Shown one piece after another: positions 34,038 to 41,998 of a DNA stretch of 64,000 nucleotides. The notes under the pieces are model-generated. The model saw only the letters and a list, made by a program, of their open reading frames with translations, was not told the origin of the DNA and ran no database searches. The position numbers were made by a program, and so were the translations under genes. Source of the stretch: a virus; the IMG/VR virus record IMGVR_UViG_3300042882_000899, positions 1 to 64,000 of that record. One strand, given 5' to 3'. Each line of letters opens with the position of its first letter. Position 1 is the stretch's first letter.

Positions 34038-35336
34038 ATGAAATTAAGTCCAGAAAGACCAAAAAAAGAATTAGAAGCGTTTAACTTTAAAATGCAAGGC
34101 TCATATGAAATAGATGAAATTACGAATATCGCCTTGTCATTTGATAAGCAGTGGAATTTATATACCTCTAGACAAAAAGAAGTGTATCCAGATAGAGTAA
34201 ACCCACATCTACACACAAATACTTATATCATACAGAACCACCCCCTGGACTGGGTTTTTGGAAGCCCAATAGCATCAGAGGTTTTGGATCCAGAAGCATT
34301 GTCTTCTATTTCTCATATAGTAGAATCTCTGGAGGAGGATTTAGTTGGAAAAGCTGCCAGAGTGCTTTTGATAAAACTAGAAGCTAATAAAGATGTCGCT
34401 ACACATGTTGATAATGGCGACTACTTATCAACAGTTAGAAGGTTTCACATACCATTGATAACAAATGATTTAGTTTCATATACAGTTAATGATGAAACTA
34501 TACATATGAAAAAATCTGAATGCTGGGAAATAAACAACCTAAAATATCATTCAGTTAGAAATGATGGGGATCAAGATAGAATACACTTATTAATAGATAT
34601 ACTTCCTGAGTATTCATTTAGAGTTTATAACGATAATTTAGACAAAAATGTTAGAATTATTGAAAATTTTATAACATCAGAAGAAGCAATTTTTTTTATA
34701 GATTATATAAACAAAAATAAAGATGACAAATCTAAATTTCCTTTAACAAGAGGCGAGGTGAGAGGAAAGATTAGAAGTGAAGCAAACATACCAGAGCTGG
34801 TGCCATTAAAAAAACATGAGGAAATACTAAATCAAATAAAAGATATTTCTAATAGGACTATGCGTGAGTTTAAGGATATATCTGGCAAAGATGACCTGTG
34901 CACCTCTGCATTTTGGATGACCAGACTTGGTCCCAATACAGTTTTGCCAATGCATACAGATGACCACAAGTTTGCTCAACATCTCTATATGAGCTCAGTT
35001 ATATATTTAAATGAAGATTATGAGGGCGGCTATATTAAATTTAAAGATGTTGATGTAACCTATAAGCCTAAAAAATATAGTGCAATATTTTTCCCATCTT
35101 CATATCAGCATGCAGTAACTAGAGTGAAAAGTGGTATAAGAATGACTTTGCCTAACTGGGTTTCGCTTGGGCAGGAAAGAAATATATTTGTAGAGAATCC
35201 AATTGTACATGATCCAAGAACTTTATTTGGTAGTGATTCTGATGATCCAGCTCTTCCAGCCCTTCTAGCAAGCTGGGCCAAAGCAAACAAGACAACAATA
35301 GCTGGTTATGATGGAACTGAGTATTATGGAGAGTAA
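34038..35336 (+). CDS. double oxygenase: Asp/Asn beta-hydroxylase-like plus P4H-like
   Basis: 432 residues with two complete dioxygenase sites. Domain 1: H123/D125 (ATHVDNGD), RFHIPLITND and H171 (YHSVRNDG), the layout of aspartyl/asparaginyl beta-hydroxylases. Domain 2: H306/D308 (MHTDDHK), YLNEDYEGGYIKF, H358 (YQHAVTRV), R364. No linker stop or frameshift. A fusion of two oxygenase classes is rare and suggests sequential hydroxylation of one protein. Confidence 0.8.
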   Translation: MKLSPERPKKELEAFNFKMQGSYEIDEITNIALSFDKQWNLYTSRQKEVYPDRVNPHLHTNTYIIQNHPLDWVFGSPIASEVLDPEALSSISHIVESLEEDLVGKAARVLLIKLEANKDVATHVDNGDYLSTVRRFHIPLITNDLVSYTVNDETIHMKKSECWEINNLKYHSVRNDGDQDRIHLLIDILPEYSFRVYNDNLDKNVRIIENFITSEEAIFFIDYINKNKDDKSKFPLTRGEVRGKIRSEANIPELVPLKKHEEILNQIKDISNRTMREFKDISGKDDLCTSAFWMTRLGPNTVLPMHTDDHKFAQHLYMSSVIYLNEDYEGGYIKFKDVDVTYKPKKYSAIFFPSSYQHAVTRVKSGIRMTLPNWVSLGQERNIFVENPIVHDPRTLFGSDSDDPALPALLASWAKANKTTIAGYDGTEYYGE

Positions 35337-36030
35337 AACGTTTGATCAAGAACACGCCATAGATTTGCTTGGTTACAACCTTAATAAAGTACCAATAAGT
35401 GAAGTTATTTGGTTAGATAAAAGCATACTGTTAAGTTTTGATTTAATGATTCACAAAAGCCCACTGCAGTACTCAGCTATAGTAGATATTGATTTTTTTA
35501 CACATGATAAAGATAAGGCATTTGAAAAAGAAAAGGCAAAATCATTTGCATCGATAACAATAAACGATAAAAGCATTTTATTGTCTTACAATGATTTCAG
35601 CATAAAATCTCCTTATATTTTTAATTTATTTGATTATGATAATAAATGGCATAGTTTTGAAATAGAAATTTTTCGGGAAAATCTATGGTGTCCAAATAAA
35701 AAATGTAAGTTTGAAGATTGTGTTCATTTAGATGCAGAGGCTTTAGATGATGACTATTTGGGATGGGACAATAGAGGATTAAAAAAGCATAGACGGGTTT
35801 CACTGTCTATTGATGGTTCAGAAAAACAATATTTTAACTATATGACTGATGCTAATAATTCTGTGATAAGTTTTGGAAACAATAACTTTAATCTAACAAA
35901 AGATTCAAAGTTGTATGCAGACGTAATTAAATATAATTTAGCAAATAAGCCATCATTATCATTAAAAAACATAAAAGCTGTATCGGGCGAGGATGAGGTA
36001 GAGTTTACATTAAAGAATAATATAAGTTAA
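35326..36030 (+). CDS. hypothetical protein, 234 aa
   Basis: Start ATG 35326, overlapping the double oxygenase. Beta-rich with a CPNKKCKFEDCVH cysteine cluster near residue 125. Reads like a lectin/beta-sandwich fold (ILLSFDLMIHKSP, WHSFEIEIFREN), but no family is recognised. May be the partner or substrate of the upstream enzyme. Confidence 0.65.
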   Translation: MESKTFDQEHAIDLLGYNLNKVPISEVIWLDKSILLSFDLMIHKSPLQYSAIVDIDFFTHDKDKAFEKEKAKSFASITINDKSILLSYNDFSIKSPYIFNLFDYDNKWHSFEIEIFRENLWCPNKKCKFEDCVHLDAEALDDDYLGWDNRGLKKHRRVSLSIDGSEKQYFNYMTDANNSVISFGNNNFNLTKDSKLYADVIKYNLANKPSLSLKNIKAVSGEDEVEFTLKNNIS

Positions 36031-36040
36031 AAATATGCTA

Positions 36041-36069
36041 TTGACATACACCTACATATATTATATAAT
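36041..36069 (+). promoter_or_regulatory. consensus leaderless promoter
   Basis: TTGACA 36041-36046, 17-base spacer, TATAAT 36064-36069; expected start at 36076 is exactly the A of ATG. Confidence 0.85.
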
Positions 36070-36075
36070 TTAATT

Positions 36076-36231
36076 ATGAAAACTTTAGGAACATTAATTT
36101 TGTTAGGATTTATTGCCTACTTTATCTTTGCTGCTTATAGAGATATGAAGCAGGCAGTTGAAGCAACAAAGATACAGGAAAAGTACAATACAGACAAATT
36201 TTGGACATCTCAAAGGGATTTTGAGGAATGA
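36076..36231 (+). CDS. single-pass membrane protein, 51 aa
   Basis: N-terminal helix (TLGTLILLGFIAYFIFAAY) and charged tail. Leaderless under a consensus promoter; heads an operon with groES (ATGA overlap). Confidence 0.7.
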   Translation: MKTLGTLILLGFIAYFIFAAYRDMKQAVEATKIQEKYNTDKFWTSQRDFEE

Positions 36232-36530
36232 GTATGATTAAGCCATATGGCAATTTGCTGCTAGTTAAAGAAGATAAGGTAGAAGACAAAACAACATCCT
36301 CTGGTATTGTTTTGATGGCTTCTTTAAATGAATCATCTCTTAGAACTGGAAAGATCATCGACCTTGGAAATGGTGAGCATAACTATAAGGGTGAGCTAAT
36401 CCCTATTAACGGATTAGACGTTGGTGATGTAGTTTACTACAATCAAAACAGCGGTATTGATATTGAAGATGAAGGCGGAGAAAAGTATTTACTTCTGAAT
36501 ACAAAAAGCGTACTAGCGATTAAGGATTAA
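36228..36530 (+). CDS. groES: GroES-like co-chaperonin
   Basis: 100 residues. Begins MIKPYGNLLLVKEDKVEDKTTSSGIVL and ends EKYLLLNTKSVLAIKD, with GDVVYYNQNSGIDIE between: the GroES order, with a divergent mobile loop (NESS). Phage co-chaperonins such as T4 gp31 replace GroES for capsid folding. ATG 36228 and 36234 are both possible. Confidence 0.85.
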   Translation: MSMIKPYGNLLLVKEDKVEDKTTSSGIVLMASLNESSLRTGKIIDLGNGEHNYKGELIPINGLDVGDVVYYNQNSGIDIEDEGGEKYLLLNTKSVLAIKD

Positions 36531-36535
36531 TTATT

Positions 36536-36646
36536 GTGAGAGAGCCTAAAATCATGAAGATGGACTGGCGTTCACTAGGATATTGGCCAGTTTACAAAGA
36601 TGAAAAGCTTACATGGGAAAAGGATCCTGATAAAGATGTGCAATAA
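36536..36646 (+). CDS. mini-protein, 36 aa
   Basis: GTG start. Tryptophan-rich, MDWRSLGYWPVYKDEKL. Overlaps the next gene by eleven bases. Unknown. Confidence 0.5.
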   Translation: MREPKIMKMDWRSLGYWPVYKDEKLTWEKDPDKDVQ

Positions 36647-36728
36647 ATGCGGGATGTATCAAGAGAACATAGAGTATTGGGATAATCATCAGACTATGTC
36701 AGATAACAATGTATGGTGTGCTAAATGA
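36636..36728 (+). CDS. zinc-binding mini-protein, 30 aa
   Basis: CNKCGMYQ and VWCAK give three cysteines. Overlaps neighbours on both sides. Unknown. Confidence 0.45.
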   Translation: MCNKCGMYQENIEYWDNHQTMSDNNVWCAK

Positions 36729-36811
36729 AAGCTTTCTTAATATTAATGCTAGGTTTATTTCTATTTCTTAATTACATGGCCTGGTTACAACAGCAAAGAA
36801 TGGTCGGATAA
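36725..36811 (+). CDS. membrane mini-protein, 28 aa
   Basis: Almost entirely a hydrophobic helix (FLILMLGLFLFLNYMAWL). ATGA overlap before, TAATG after. Unknown. Confidence 0.5.
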   Translation: MKAFLILMLGLFLFLNYMAWLQQQRMVG

Positions 36812-37080
36812 TGATTGATTGGTTAGTTAATCGCATATTTAGATTTACATCTCTAAGGCAGGCCATCTTTAATGAAGTACATCTGTATGACCATTTAGAT
36901 AGTATTATGAGTGACCCAGAATCTATGGAAACAGCATCATTGAGCTGGTGTGAAGGAGATACATGGTATGGTTGGGCGCATGATAGTAACGCAAAACGTT
37001 ACTACTTTGATGATATTGGAAATAAGTCTCTCATTGGATTATGGGAAGATCAATTTTTAAGCAAGGCTGATAACAATTAG
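36811..37080 (+). CDS. hypothetical protein, 89 aa
   Basis: TAATG overlap. Contains ETASLSWCEGDTWYGWAHDSNAK; one cysteine, aromatic-rich. Similar in tone to phage proteins of unknown function. Ends four bases before a tRNA. Confidence 0.65.
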   Translation: MIDWLVNRIFRFTSLRQAIFNEVHLYDHLDSIMSDPESMETASLSWCEGDTWYGWAHDSNAKRYYFDDIGNKSLIGLWEDQFLSKADNN

Positions 37081-37083
37081 AAT

Positions 37084-37154
37084 TTCAGGTTCCTATAATG
37101 GTCGTAGAGCGGTTTCCGAAACCGACAATGAAGGTCCGATTCCTTCACCTGGAG
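37084..37154 (+). tRNA. tRNA-Arg (CCG anticodon)
   Basis: Acceptor TTCAGGT pairs with ACCTGGA, D-arm CTAT/GTAG, T-arm GAAGG/CCTTC. Anticodon loop TTCCGAA gives CCG; the stem has one G.A mismatch at its base. Slightly degenerate, but all arms fold. Confidence 0.7.
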
Positions 37155-37158
37155 CATA

Positions 37159-37350
37159 ATGCCTAAACGTTGGGAAGATAAATCTCAATGGATAACTCAT
37201 TGCCCAATATGTTTTTGTGCAACCACACATCAATTATTAGATTTTCATTTACAATATCATAAAATGTTGATCCCAATTAGTGAGGCCGTCGAAAAAAGAG
37301 ACATCTCAGTCAACTACGTTGACGCAACTGATGGTATAATAGATATCTAA
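37159..37350 (+). CDS. C2H2-like zinc-finger protein, 63 aa
   Basis: THCPICFCATTHQLLDFHLQYHKML is a single CxxC-HxxxH finger. The next gene has its own TATAAT at 37334. Possibly DNA-binding. Confidence 0.65.
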   Translation: MPKRWEDKSQWITHCPICFCATTHQLLDFHLQYHKMLIPISEAVEKRDISVNYVDATDGIIDI

Positions 37351-37365
37351 CGATAAGGATATAGT

Positions 37366-37596
37366 ATGTGGTGGTCATGGGTACTTGCTGCGATAGGTGT
37401 AGCTGGGATATATTTTGTAGGTCGAAAAGATAAGTGGGGGTGGTTTGTCCTGCTATTTAACGAATGTCTCTGGATAGCTTACGCAGTAATAACAAAACAG
37501 TATGGGTTTATTGCATCTGCAATCGCATATGCAGCAGTGTATATTAGATCTTATATACACTGGTCTAAAGAGCCAGTAAATAAAATAAGCATATGA
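37366..37596 (+). CDS. membrane protein, 76 aa
   Basis: Three hydrophobic segments, with WGWFVLLFNECLWIAYAVITKQYG resembling small PnuC-like or DUF-type proteins. Ribosome site AAGGAT. Function unknown. Confidence 0.65.
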   Translation: MWWSWVLAAIGVAGIYFVGRKDKWGWFVLLFNECLWIAYAVITKQYGFIASAIAYAAVYIRSYIHWSKEPVNKISI

Positions 37597-38372
37597 AACA
37601 AACAATTAAGTTTCATTCAAAAACATTTAAAAACAATTTAGTTAAAGAAAATGCCCCATCACCTGCAAAAAGCTTTATGCCAGACTGGTTTGTGTCTAAA
37701 GAAAAATATGTTGTGGATGAAAATAATAACAAGTCTATTGAGTTTTACAAAACTAAAGATGGATCTGTCAAATTCAAAAGAAACAGAACGTATAAAGCTT
37801 GCCCTGCACTACTGGATTCTTTGTCGTCTGGCTACCTATTGTACACTCCATGCGACATAGAGGTTAAGAAAAAAGATGGGCAATACTTAATATCCGTAAA
37901 TGAAGATTTTGGTTCTGGAGTCAATGTAAAAAATGGTGCATTTTCATTTATTAGGGGCGAGAATGACGGATTTCCAACCCCAGTTGGCCACAGCCCAGTG
38001 CATTTTGTATGGAATACCAACTGGTTTCCAGAGGTTCCAGATGGGTATGTAGCTCTATTTGCTCACCCTATAAACAGGTTTGATCTACCATTCACAACAA
38101 TATCTGGAATAGTAGATTGCAGCGGATACATAAATGGAGGGGCAATCCCTTTCTTTATCAAAGAAGGATTTGAAGGTATAATAGAAGCTGGCACACCATT
38201 TGTTCAGATAATTCCATTTAAAAACGAGCAATGGGAGCACGAATCTATATTCTATAACGAAGAAGAGTCCTTAATTCATAGGCAACAAATGAACTCAGAA
38301 TATAGAGTTGTAGATGTTGATCACGACACTAACTATAAGCAAAAATTTTGGACTAAAAAAACTTATAAATAG
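37593..38372 (+). CDS. conserved phage hypothetical protein, 259 aa
   Basis: Recalls DUF6065-type phage proteins: SFMPDWF near residue 27, GFPTPVGHSPVHFVWNTNWF near 130 and EAGTPFVQIIPFKNEQW near 204. Soluble, beta-rich; no catalytic motif visible. Name is tentative. Confidence 0.65.
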   Translation: MKQTIKFHSKTFKNNLVKENAPSPAKSFMPDWFVSKEKYVVDENNNKSIEFYKTKDGSVKFKRNRTYKACPALLDSLSSGYLLYTPCDIEVKKKDGQYLISVNEDFGSGVNVKNGAFSFIRGENDGFPTPVGHSPVHFVWNTNWFPEVPDGYVALFAHPINRFDLPFTTISGIVDCSGYINGGAIPFFIKEGFEGIIEAGTPFVQIIPFKNEQWEHESIFYNEEESLIHRQQMNSEYRVVDVDHDTNYKQKFWTKKTYK

Positions 38373-38381
38373 GGGGAACAA

Positions 38382-38630
38382 ATGGCATACTCTAGATTCG
38401 CAGATAGCGATATATACATCTATCCTCATGTTGGCGGGTGGATTGAATGTGCAGCATGCTGGCTAAATGAGCCTTCAGATGAATATTCTTTATTCTCTAT
38501 GTCAGAAGAAATACATGACGATGGTCATCTAATTGCACATGTAAGAGAACATATTAAGGCGGGACACAATATTCCAACTGGTCTACTAATGGACATCCTG
38601 GAAGATGATAATAGATATGGTAAAATATAA
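38382..38630 (+). CDS. actinophage hypothetical protein, 82 aa
   Basis: IECAACWLN ... HDDGHLIAHVREHIKAGHNIP has a CxxC plus a His-rich helix like single-finger actinophage proteins. Good ribosome site GGGGAA. Unknown. Confidence 0.7.
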   Translation: MAYSRFADSDIYIYPHVGGWIECAACWLNEPSDEYSLFSMSEEIHDDGHLIAHVREHIKAGHNIPTGLLMDILEDDNRYGKI

Positions 38631-38632
38631 TT

Positions 38633-38854
38633 ATGGATAATATAGAATTAACAGATGAAGAGATCTCAAAGGGCTATGAGTCAGATAACCCAGATGAAGA
38701 TAAATGGGACAACATTGAAAAAGCTTGCTGGAGCGGTTATAAGCAGGTTGGTATGAAAGAAAAGGGTGGACAAAAAGTCCCCAACTGCGTACCTGTAAAA
38801 AAGTCCCTATTTGGCACTGAAGGCCCCCAGAAGCTCATACCAAGGAATAAGTAA
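38633..38854 (+). CDS. protein with CWxGYxQVGMKxKGGxxVPNC motif, 73 aa
   Basis: Residues about 32-53 (CWSGYKQVGMKEKGGQ..VPNC) are a motif found at the ends of many phage structural and prohead proteins. Here it stands alone behind an acidic leader. Possibly a virion-associated tag protein. Confidence 0.65.
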   Translation: MDNIELTDEEISKGYESDNPDEDKWDNIEKACWSGYKQVGMKEKGGQKVPNCVPVKKSLFGTEGPQKLIPRNK

Positions 38855-38855
38855 C

Positions 38856-39020
38856 ATGGGTATACTAGACAACCTTGAAGCGGCTTTAGAGGCGGAAGAG
38901 GCAGAAAAGTGTCATTACTGCCAAGCTGTAGCTATATATAATGACCTTGCTGAAGTAGATAAGAACTATCAAATAGTAGGCGTATGTGCATGCCATTCAT
39001 TTAAAGGACTATCCTCCTAA
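38856..39020 (+). CDS. small zinc-binding protein, 54 aa
   Basis: Start ATG 38856 right after the previous stop. CHYCQAVAIYN and GVCACHS supply cysteines and a histidine. Unknown. Confidence 0.6.
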   Translation: MGILDNLEAALEAEEAEKCHYCQAVAIYNDLAEVDKNYQIVGVCACHSFKGLSS

Positions 39021-39023
39021 CTA

Positions 39024-39053
39024 TTGACAATTCCTAGTCGACTAGGATATAAT
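39024..39053 (+). promoter_or_regulatory. leaderless promoter with 14-bp palindromic operator
   Basis: TTGACA 39024-39029, 18-base spacer, TATAAT 39048-39053, start at the ATG. The spacer contains the perfect palindrome CCTAGTCGACTAGG (39033-39046). Confidence 0.75.
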
Positions 39054-39058
39054 GTAAT

Positions 39059-40015
39059 ATGAAAAAAACAAAATGGCTATCATCAATTGCTATATCAATT
39101 ATTATGGCTATTTCTCCTGCGTCAGCAGTCGAGAATGGAACCTTATTAACACACGATGACAATGCTGTCTATTTATTAGACGGATCAGTAAATGCTTTCC
39201 TTTACAAGCCACAGATCGTATTCACATCTGCACATGGAATGGACCAGTGGGCTAAAGGAGATCTATTTGTTAATACATCCTACGGCAAAAAAGTAATGGT
39301 TAAACAGATACTAATGGCAAAGGGATTTAAAGATAGAATAATTACTAAAGAATCAATTGCGTCAGGAACATCAGTCACAAGCAGGTCCAATGACTTTGCA
39401 ATACTAATCTTATCAGAACCAATTCCAATGACAAATACAGTAGAATTAATTAAGGCTGAAGATCTTCCTATCATTCTTAATAGCCAAGAGCCAGTATACT
39501 CAGTTGGATATAGCTATTATGACAACACTCGCAAGAAAGACCAGAGCCCAAGACAACTTGAAGCAAAGATGATTGATAAAGAGTTGGCACGTCAGATATA
39601 CCAAAGGTACTATTCAGTCTGGCATCCAAATTGGGGTCCACGTGGAGCAACATTCGAACTGCTAGATATTCAATTAGTACATTCTGCAGCAAAAGGCTCA
39701 GGTTGTGACGGAGACTCAGGCAGTGGTTACTTTATTAAAAGGGGTGAAAACAAGGTCTACTTGGGTCCTGCTGGGGCACACAGTATTGGAATACCAAACT
39801 GCGGTCAGCCTGGATATTGGGGTGAGTACGGTAATGCCTTTGGTATTGAACCTGTATATAAACACTTAGATCTTATAAAAGAGGCTGAACTAATTGTTGA
39901 TAGCATGGTAATTAAGCCAGTAGACCCGAAGGTGGAACCTAAAGTAGAACCGAAAAAGAAGTATAATAGGAGATGGTCTAGCTTATTCAGGTATACACAA
40001 TTTCTTATGTGTTAA
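39059..40015 (+). CDS. secreted trypsin-like serine protease
   Basis: 318 residues; signal peptide SIAISIIMAISPASA. Triad: His in FTSAHGMD, Asp in SNDFAILIL, Ser in GCDGDSGSGY, the chymotrypsin-fold order. The C-terminal tail is Pro/Lys-rich (VEPKVEPKKK) and basic. With the subtilisin-like gene it forms a second exported protease driven by a similar promoter. Confidence 0.85.
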   Translation: MKKTKWLSSIAISIIMAISPASAVENGTLLTHDDNAVYLLDGSVNAFLYKPQIVFTSAHGMDQWAKGDLFVNTSYGKKVMVKQILMAKGFKDRIITKESIASGTSVTSRSNDFAILILSEPIPMTNTVELIKAEDLPIILNSQEPVYSVGYSYYDNTRKKDQSPRQLEAKMIDKELARQIYQRYYSVWHPNWGPRGATFELLDIQLVHSAAKGSGCDGDSGSGYFIKRGENKVYLGPAGAHSIGIPNCGQPGYWGEYGNAFGIEPVYKHLDLIKEAELIVDSMVIKPVDPKVEPKVEPKKKYNRRWSSLFRYTQFLMC

Positions 40016-40092
40016 TATAGTCTAATATAGGCCGAAAGTGAAGTCGAAAAGTAGAGACACCCAGTCACTACGTGACAATATAGATTGGCAAC

Positions 40093-40440
40093 ATGAAGAA
40101 TTTAAATCAGGTATTTAAGCCTTATAAGGCTCAGTTTGATAGATGCCCTATACATATTAAGATCCTAGCCATATTGTGCGTTATGTACCTATCTGTCCCA
40201 ATTGACCCATTTGATATACTATTCCCCTGGGCGGCATTCTCAGATGATATATTCATAGCAGGCATCCTACTCAAGATATTGCACAAACACGGCGGGCTAC
40301 CAGAAGAAGATAGAACTACCCCTATAGATCTACTAAGAGATATATTCAAGAGAACAGATAAGAAACAAGAAGATACTTCCTTGGCAGTACATTTATTTAA
40401 AGATAATGTATGCAAGGATTGTGGATTGAAGCAAGTATGA
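40093..40440 (+). CDS. DUF1232/YkvA-like protein, 115 aa
   Basis: LSVPIDPFDILFPWAAFSDDIFIAGILL follows the DUF1232 core (SPIDLIPD..LDD). The tail adds NVCKDCGLKQV, a half zinc site. Membrane-associated by family. ATGA overlap with the next gene. Confidence 0.65.
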   Translation: MKNLNQVFKPYKAQFDRCPIHIKILAILCVMYLSVPIDPFDILFPWAAFSDDIFIAGILLKILHKHGGLPEEDRTTPIDLLRDIFKRTDKKQEDTSLAVHLFKDNVCKDCGLKQV

Positions 40441-40556
40441 AAGAAGAATTAGATCCATTAGGCATATCTTGGAAAGATGCACCAGATTGGTGTGATGATT
40501 GCAATTCAAATCCTGGAGAAAAATGTCCAGATTGTGGCTATACACACAATTGCTAG
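40437..40556 (+). CDS. zinc-ribbon mini-protein, 39 aa
   Basis: WCDDCNSNPGEKCPDCGYTHNC has five cysteines in a small ribbon. Last plus-strand gene before the strand switch. Confidence 0.6.
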   Translation: MKEELDPLGISWKDAPDWCDDCNSNPGEKCPDCGYTHNC

Positions 40557-40809
40557 AGCTCCACAAATAGGGACATATTAGCTCCTAACTACTATATCCC
40601 CCCTCCCTTTATCTCCCTTGTATCAGCCTCCTAGAGGCTTATATAGTGGAGTATTGTGGAGTAAAGTGGAGAATCATACTATCAATTAATGTCTAAATAC
40701 TATCATTATATATATCTAAACATATGTATGTAATGGAACGCTACCATTTGATGTTCATAATGTCAATAGCGCCTATATAAAGCATATTGGCCAATATATG
40801 TCAATAGAT

Positions 40810-40855
40810 ATTCCAGGAAATTTTTTTATTTGTTCGTAAAGAGCAATTTTGGCCC
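40810..40855. repeat. CGTAA intergenic repeat, copy 1
   Basis: ATTCCAGG, then CGTAA (40835-40839), then TTTTGGCCC. AT-rich version without DnaA-like boxes. Confidence 0.65.
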
Positions 40856-40953
40856 ATATTTATGGCAAAAATTATGTCAAATTCTGCATGATTTGTCTCA
40901 TATAATGAGATATTCTATGCACATTTTGACAGATTATATTAGATTTAATACAA

Positions 40954-40999
40954 ATTCCAGGGCATTTTTATATGTGATCGTAAAGAGAAAATTTGGCCC
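40954..40999. repeat. CGTAA intergenic repeat, copy 2
   Basis: ATTCCAGGG, CGTAA (40979-40983), TTTGGCCC; same 46-base layout as copy 1, which lies 144 bases away. Confidence 0.65.
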
Positions 41000-41067
41000 A
41001 TAAGATGGGCATACAAAAATGGGACATATAGCTAATTAAAGCCATATGCCCCATAGGGGAAGTTATC

Positions 41068-41412
41068 TTAGAATGAATCCAAGTCCATTATGTATTTACT
41101 ATCTCTTACTCTTGTTTCTTCAAGGGATTGGATTGTTAGGTTTCTATCCACCGCCCCGTATTTTGCTTCCAGGATGTCATTGAGAGCATCTGCCATAAGC
41201 AATCCTTCGGATGTGTATCCTTTATCCCATTCTGACTTTAATCTAAGGGAATTGTATTGGATAATGTATCTAACTAGTTCCATTAGCCTGTCTTGGGTAT
41301 ACAAGGTATGTTCAGTTGTTAATACATTTGCCATTACAGCAGGTGAGAAGTTAGCATTATTTAGATAGTCTGTTAGTTTTTCTGCCGCTTTGAATTCGTT
41401 TGCTTTAGCCAT
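41068..41412 (-). CDS. hypothetical protein, 114 aa
   Basis: Helical protein with MAKANEFKAAEKLTDYLNN and HTLYTQDRLMELVRYIIQY; no family recognised. Last gene of the minus-strand block, with its own TGTCAG promoter at 41434. Confidence 0.7.
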   Translation of the reverse strand: MAKANEFKAAEKLTDYLNNANFSPAVMANVLTTEHTLYTQDRLMELVRYIIQYNSLRLKSEWDKGYTSEGLLMADALNDILEAKYGAVDRNLTIQSLEETRVRDSKYIMDLDSF

Positions 41413-41433
41413 TGAGTTCCGCCTTTCGTTTTG

Positions 41434-41455
41434 ATTATACCATTGACCACTGACA
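41434..41455 (-). promoter_or_regulatory. TGTCAG-type promoter P1
   Basis: TATAAT 41434-41439, ten bases, TGTCAG 41450-41455. No palindrome upstream; a terminator hairpin abuts it. Confidence 0.7.
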
Positions 41456-41467
41456 TTTGTAAATGAA

Positions 41468-41500
41468 GGGGGACCCGCCTCAGCAGAGGCAGGTCCCCAC
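41468..41500 (-). terminator. hairpin terminator of the mini-Lsr2 gene
   Basis: GGGGACC.GCCTC pairs with GAGGC.GGTCCCC around a four-base loop (12 pairs, one mismatch). Directly after the gene stop. Confidence 0.75.
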
Positions 41501-41509
41501 AGTTAGTTG

Positions 41510-41662
41510 TTACTTGACGTTCTTCTTGTCTGTGAAGACTACGCCTTCTTGTGCTGCCTTGCTGATAGCTCCTAGAGCTGCTGCTGAAAAGCGACCACGC
41601 TTGCCTACAGAAATGCCCTGGGTCTTTAGGTACTCACGAGTTGTTGTTGGTGTTGATGTCAT
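41510..41662 (-). CDS. Lsr2-type DNA-binding mini-protein, 50 aa
   Basis: Consists of only the Lsr2 C-terminal domain: TREYLKTQGISVGKRGRFS carries the RGR AT-minor-groove motif, followed by helix AALGAISKAAQEG. Lacks the dimerisation domain of host Lsr2, the actinobacterial nucleoid silencer. Could compete with host Lsr2 on AT-rich phage DNA. Its upstream TATAAT (about 41698) has no TGTCAG box. Confidence 0.75.
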   Translation of the reverse strand: MTSTPTTTREYLKTQGISVGKRGRFSAAALGAISKAAQEGVVFTDKKNVK

Positions 41663-41709
41663 TTAGTTTGATCCTTTCTAGATCGAGTTGTTATATATAT
41701 TATATCCGA

Positions 41710-41754
41710 ATTTCGGGGATTTGTAAATAGAGTCGTAAAGCAATATTTTTGCCC
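41710..41754. repeat. CGTAA intergenic repeat, copy 3
   Basis: ATTTCGGGG, CGTAA (41734-41738), TTTTTGCCC. Part of the palindrome CCGAATTTCGG. Confidence 0.6.
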
Positions 41755-41812
41755 GTCTCCCTTAGATTGATGACCGTTATGTCCGAATTGTCCATAACGG
41801 TCCAACCTATCT

Positions 41813-41998
41813 TTATTTAGTTGTTACTTCTAGTTCTACTACATTGTATGGCTCAATCAGGTCATCAGTTGGAATCTCAGTCCAGCCCTCTGCAGGAATC
41901 CTAAGCGCTGACTCCCATGCAAGGTCGTGAGACTCTGCGTTAATGATTACATAAAACTCTTGCTTGCGGTCACCATAGATTTTATAGTCTTGTCTCAT
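41813..41998 (-). CDS. hypothetical protein, 61 aa
   Basis: Strand-rich: FYVIINAESHDLAWESALRI. ATGA-type coupling to the gene upstream. Unknown. Confidence 0.65.
   Translation of the reverse strand: MRQDYKIYGDRKQEFYVIINAESHDLAWESALRIPAEGWTEIPTDDLIEPYNVVELEVTTK

Larger units (their letters stand above)
40557..41067 (+). other. non-coding convergent boundary with hairpins, 10-bp repeats and palindrome
   Basis: No gene seen. Contents in order: hairpin AGCCTC/GAGGCT (40625-40639); three direct 10-base repeats beginning GTGGAG (40646-40675); a perfect 14-bp palindrome ATATTGGCCAATAT (40784-40797); two copies of the CGTAA repeat; and a CCCC/GGGG hairpin ending the minus-strand gene. Strongly AT-rich. 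A replication or recombination control site is possible. Confidence 0.6.

Noticed and set aside
40016-40092. degenerate tRNA or small RNA between the trypsin-like gene and the DUF1232 gene
   Set aside because: A short GTCAC/GTGAC hairpin is present but no cloverleaf, promoter or terminator.
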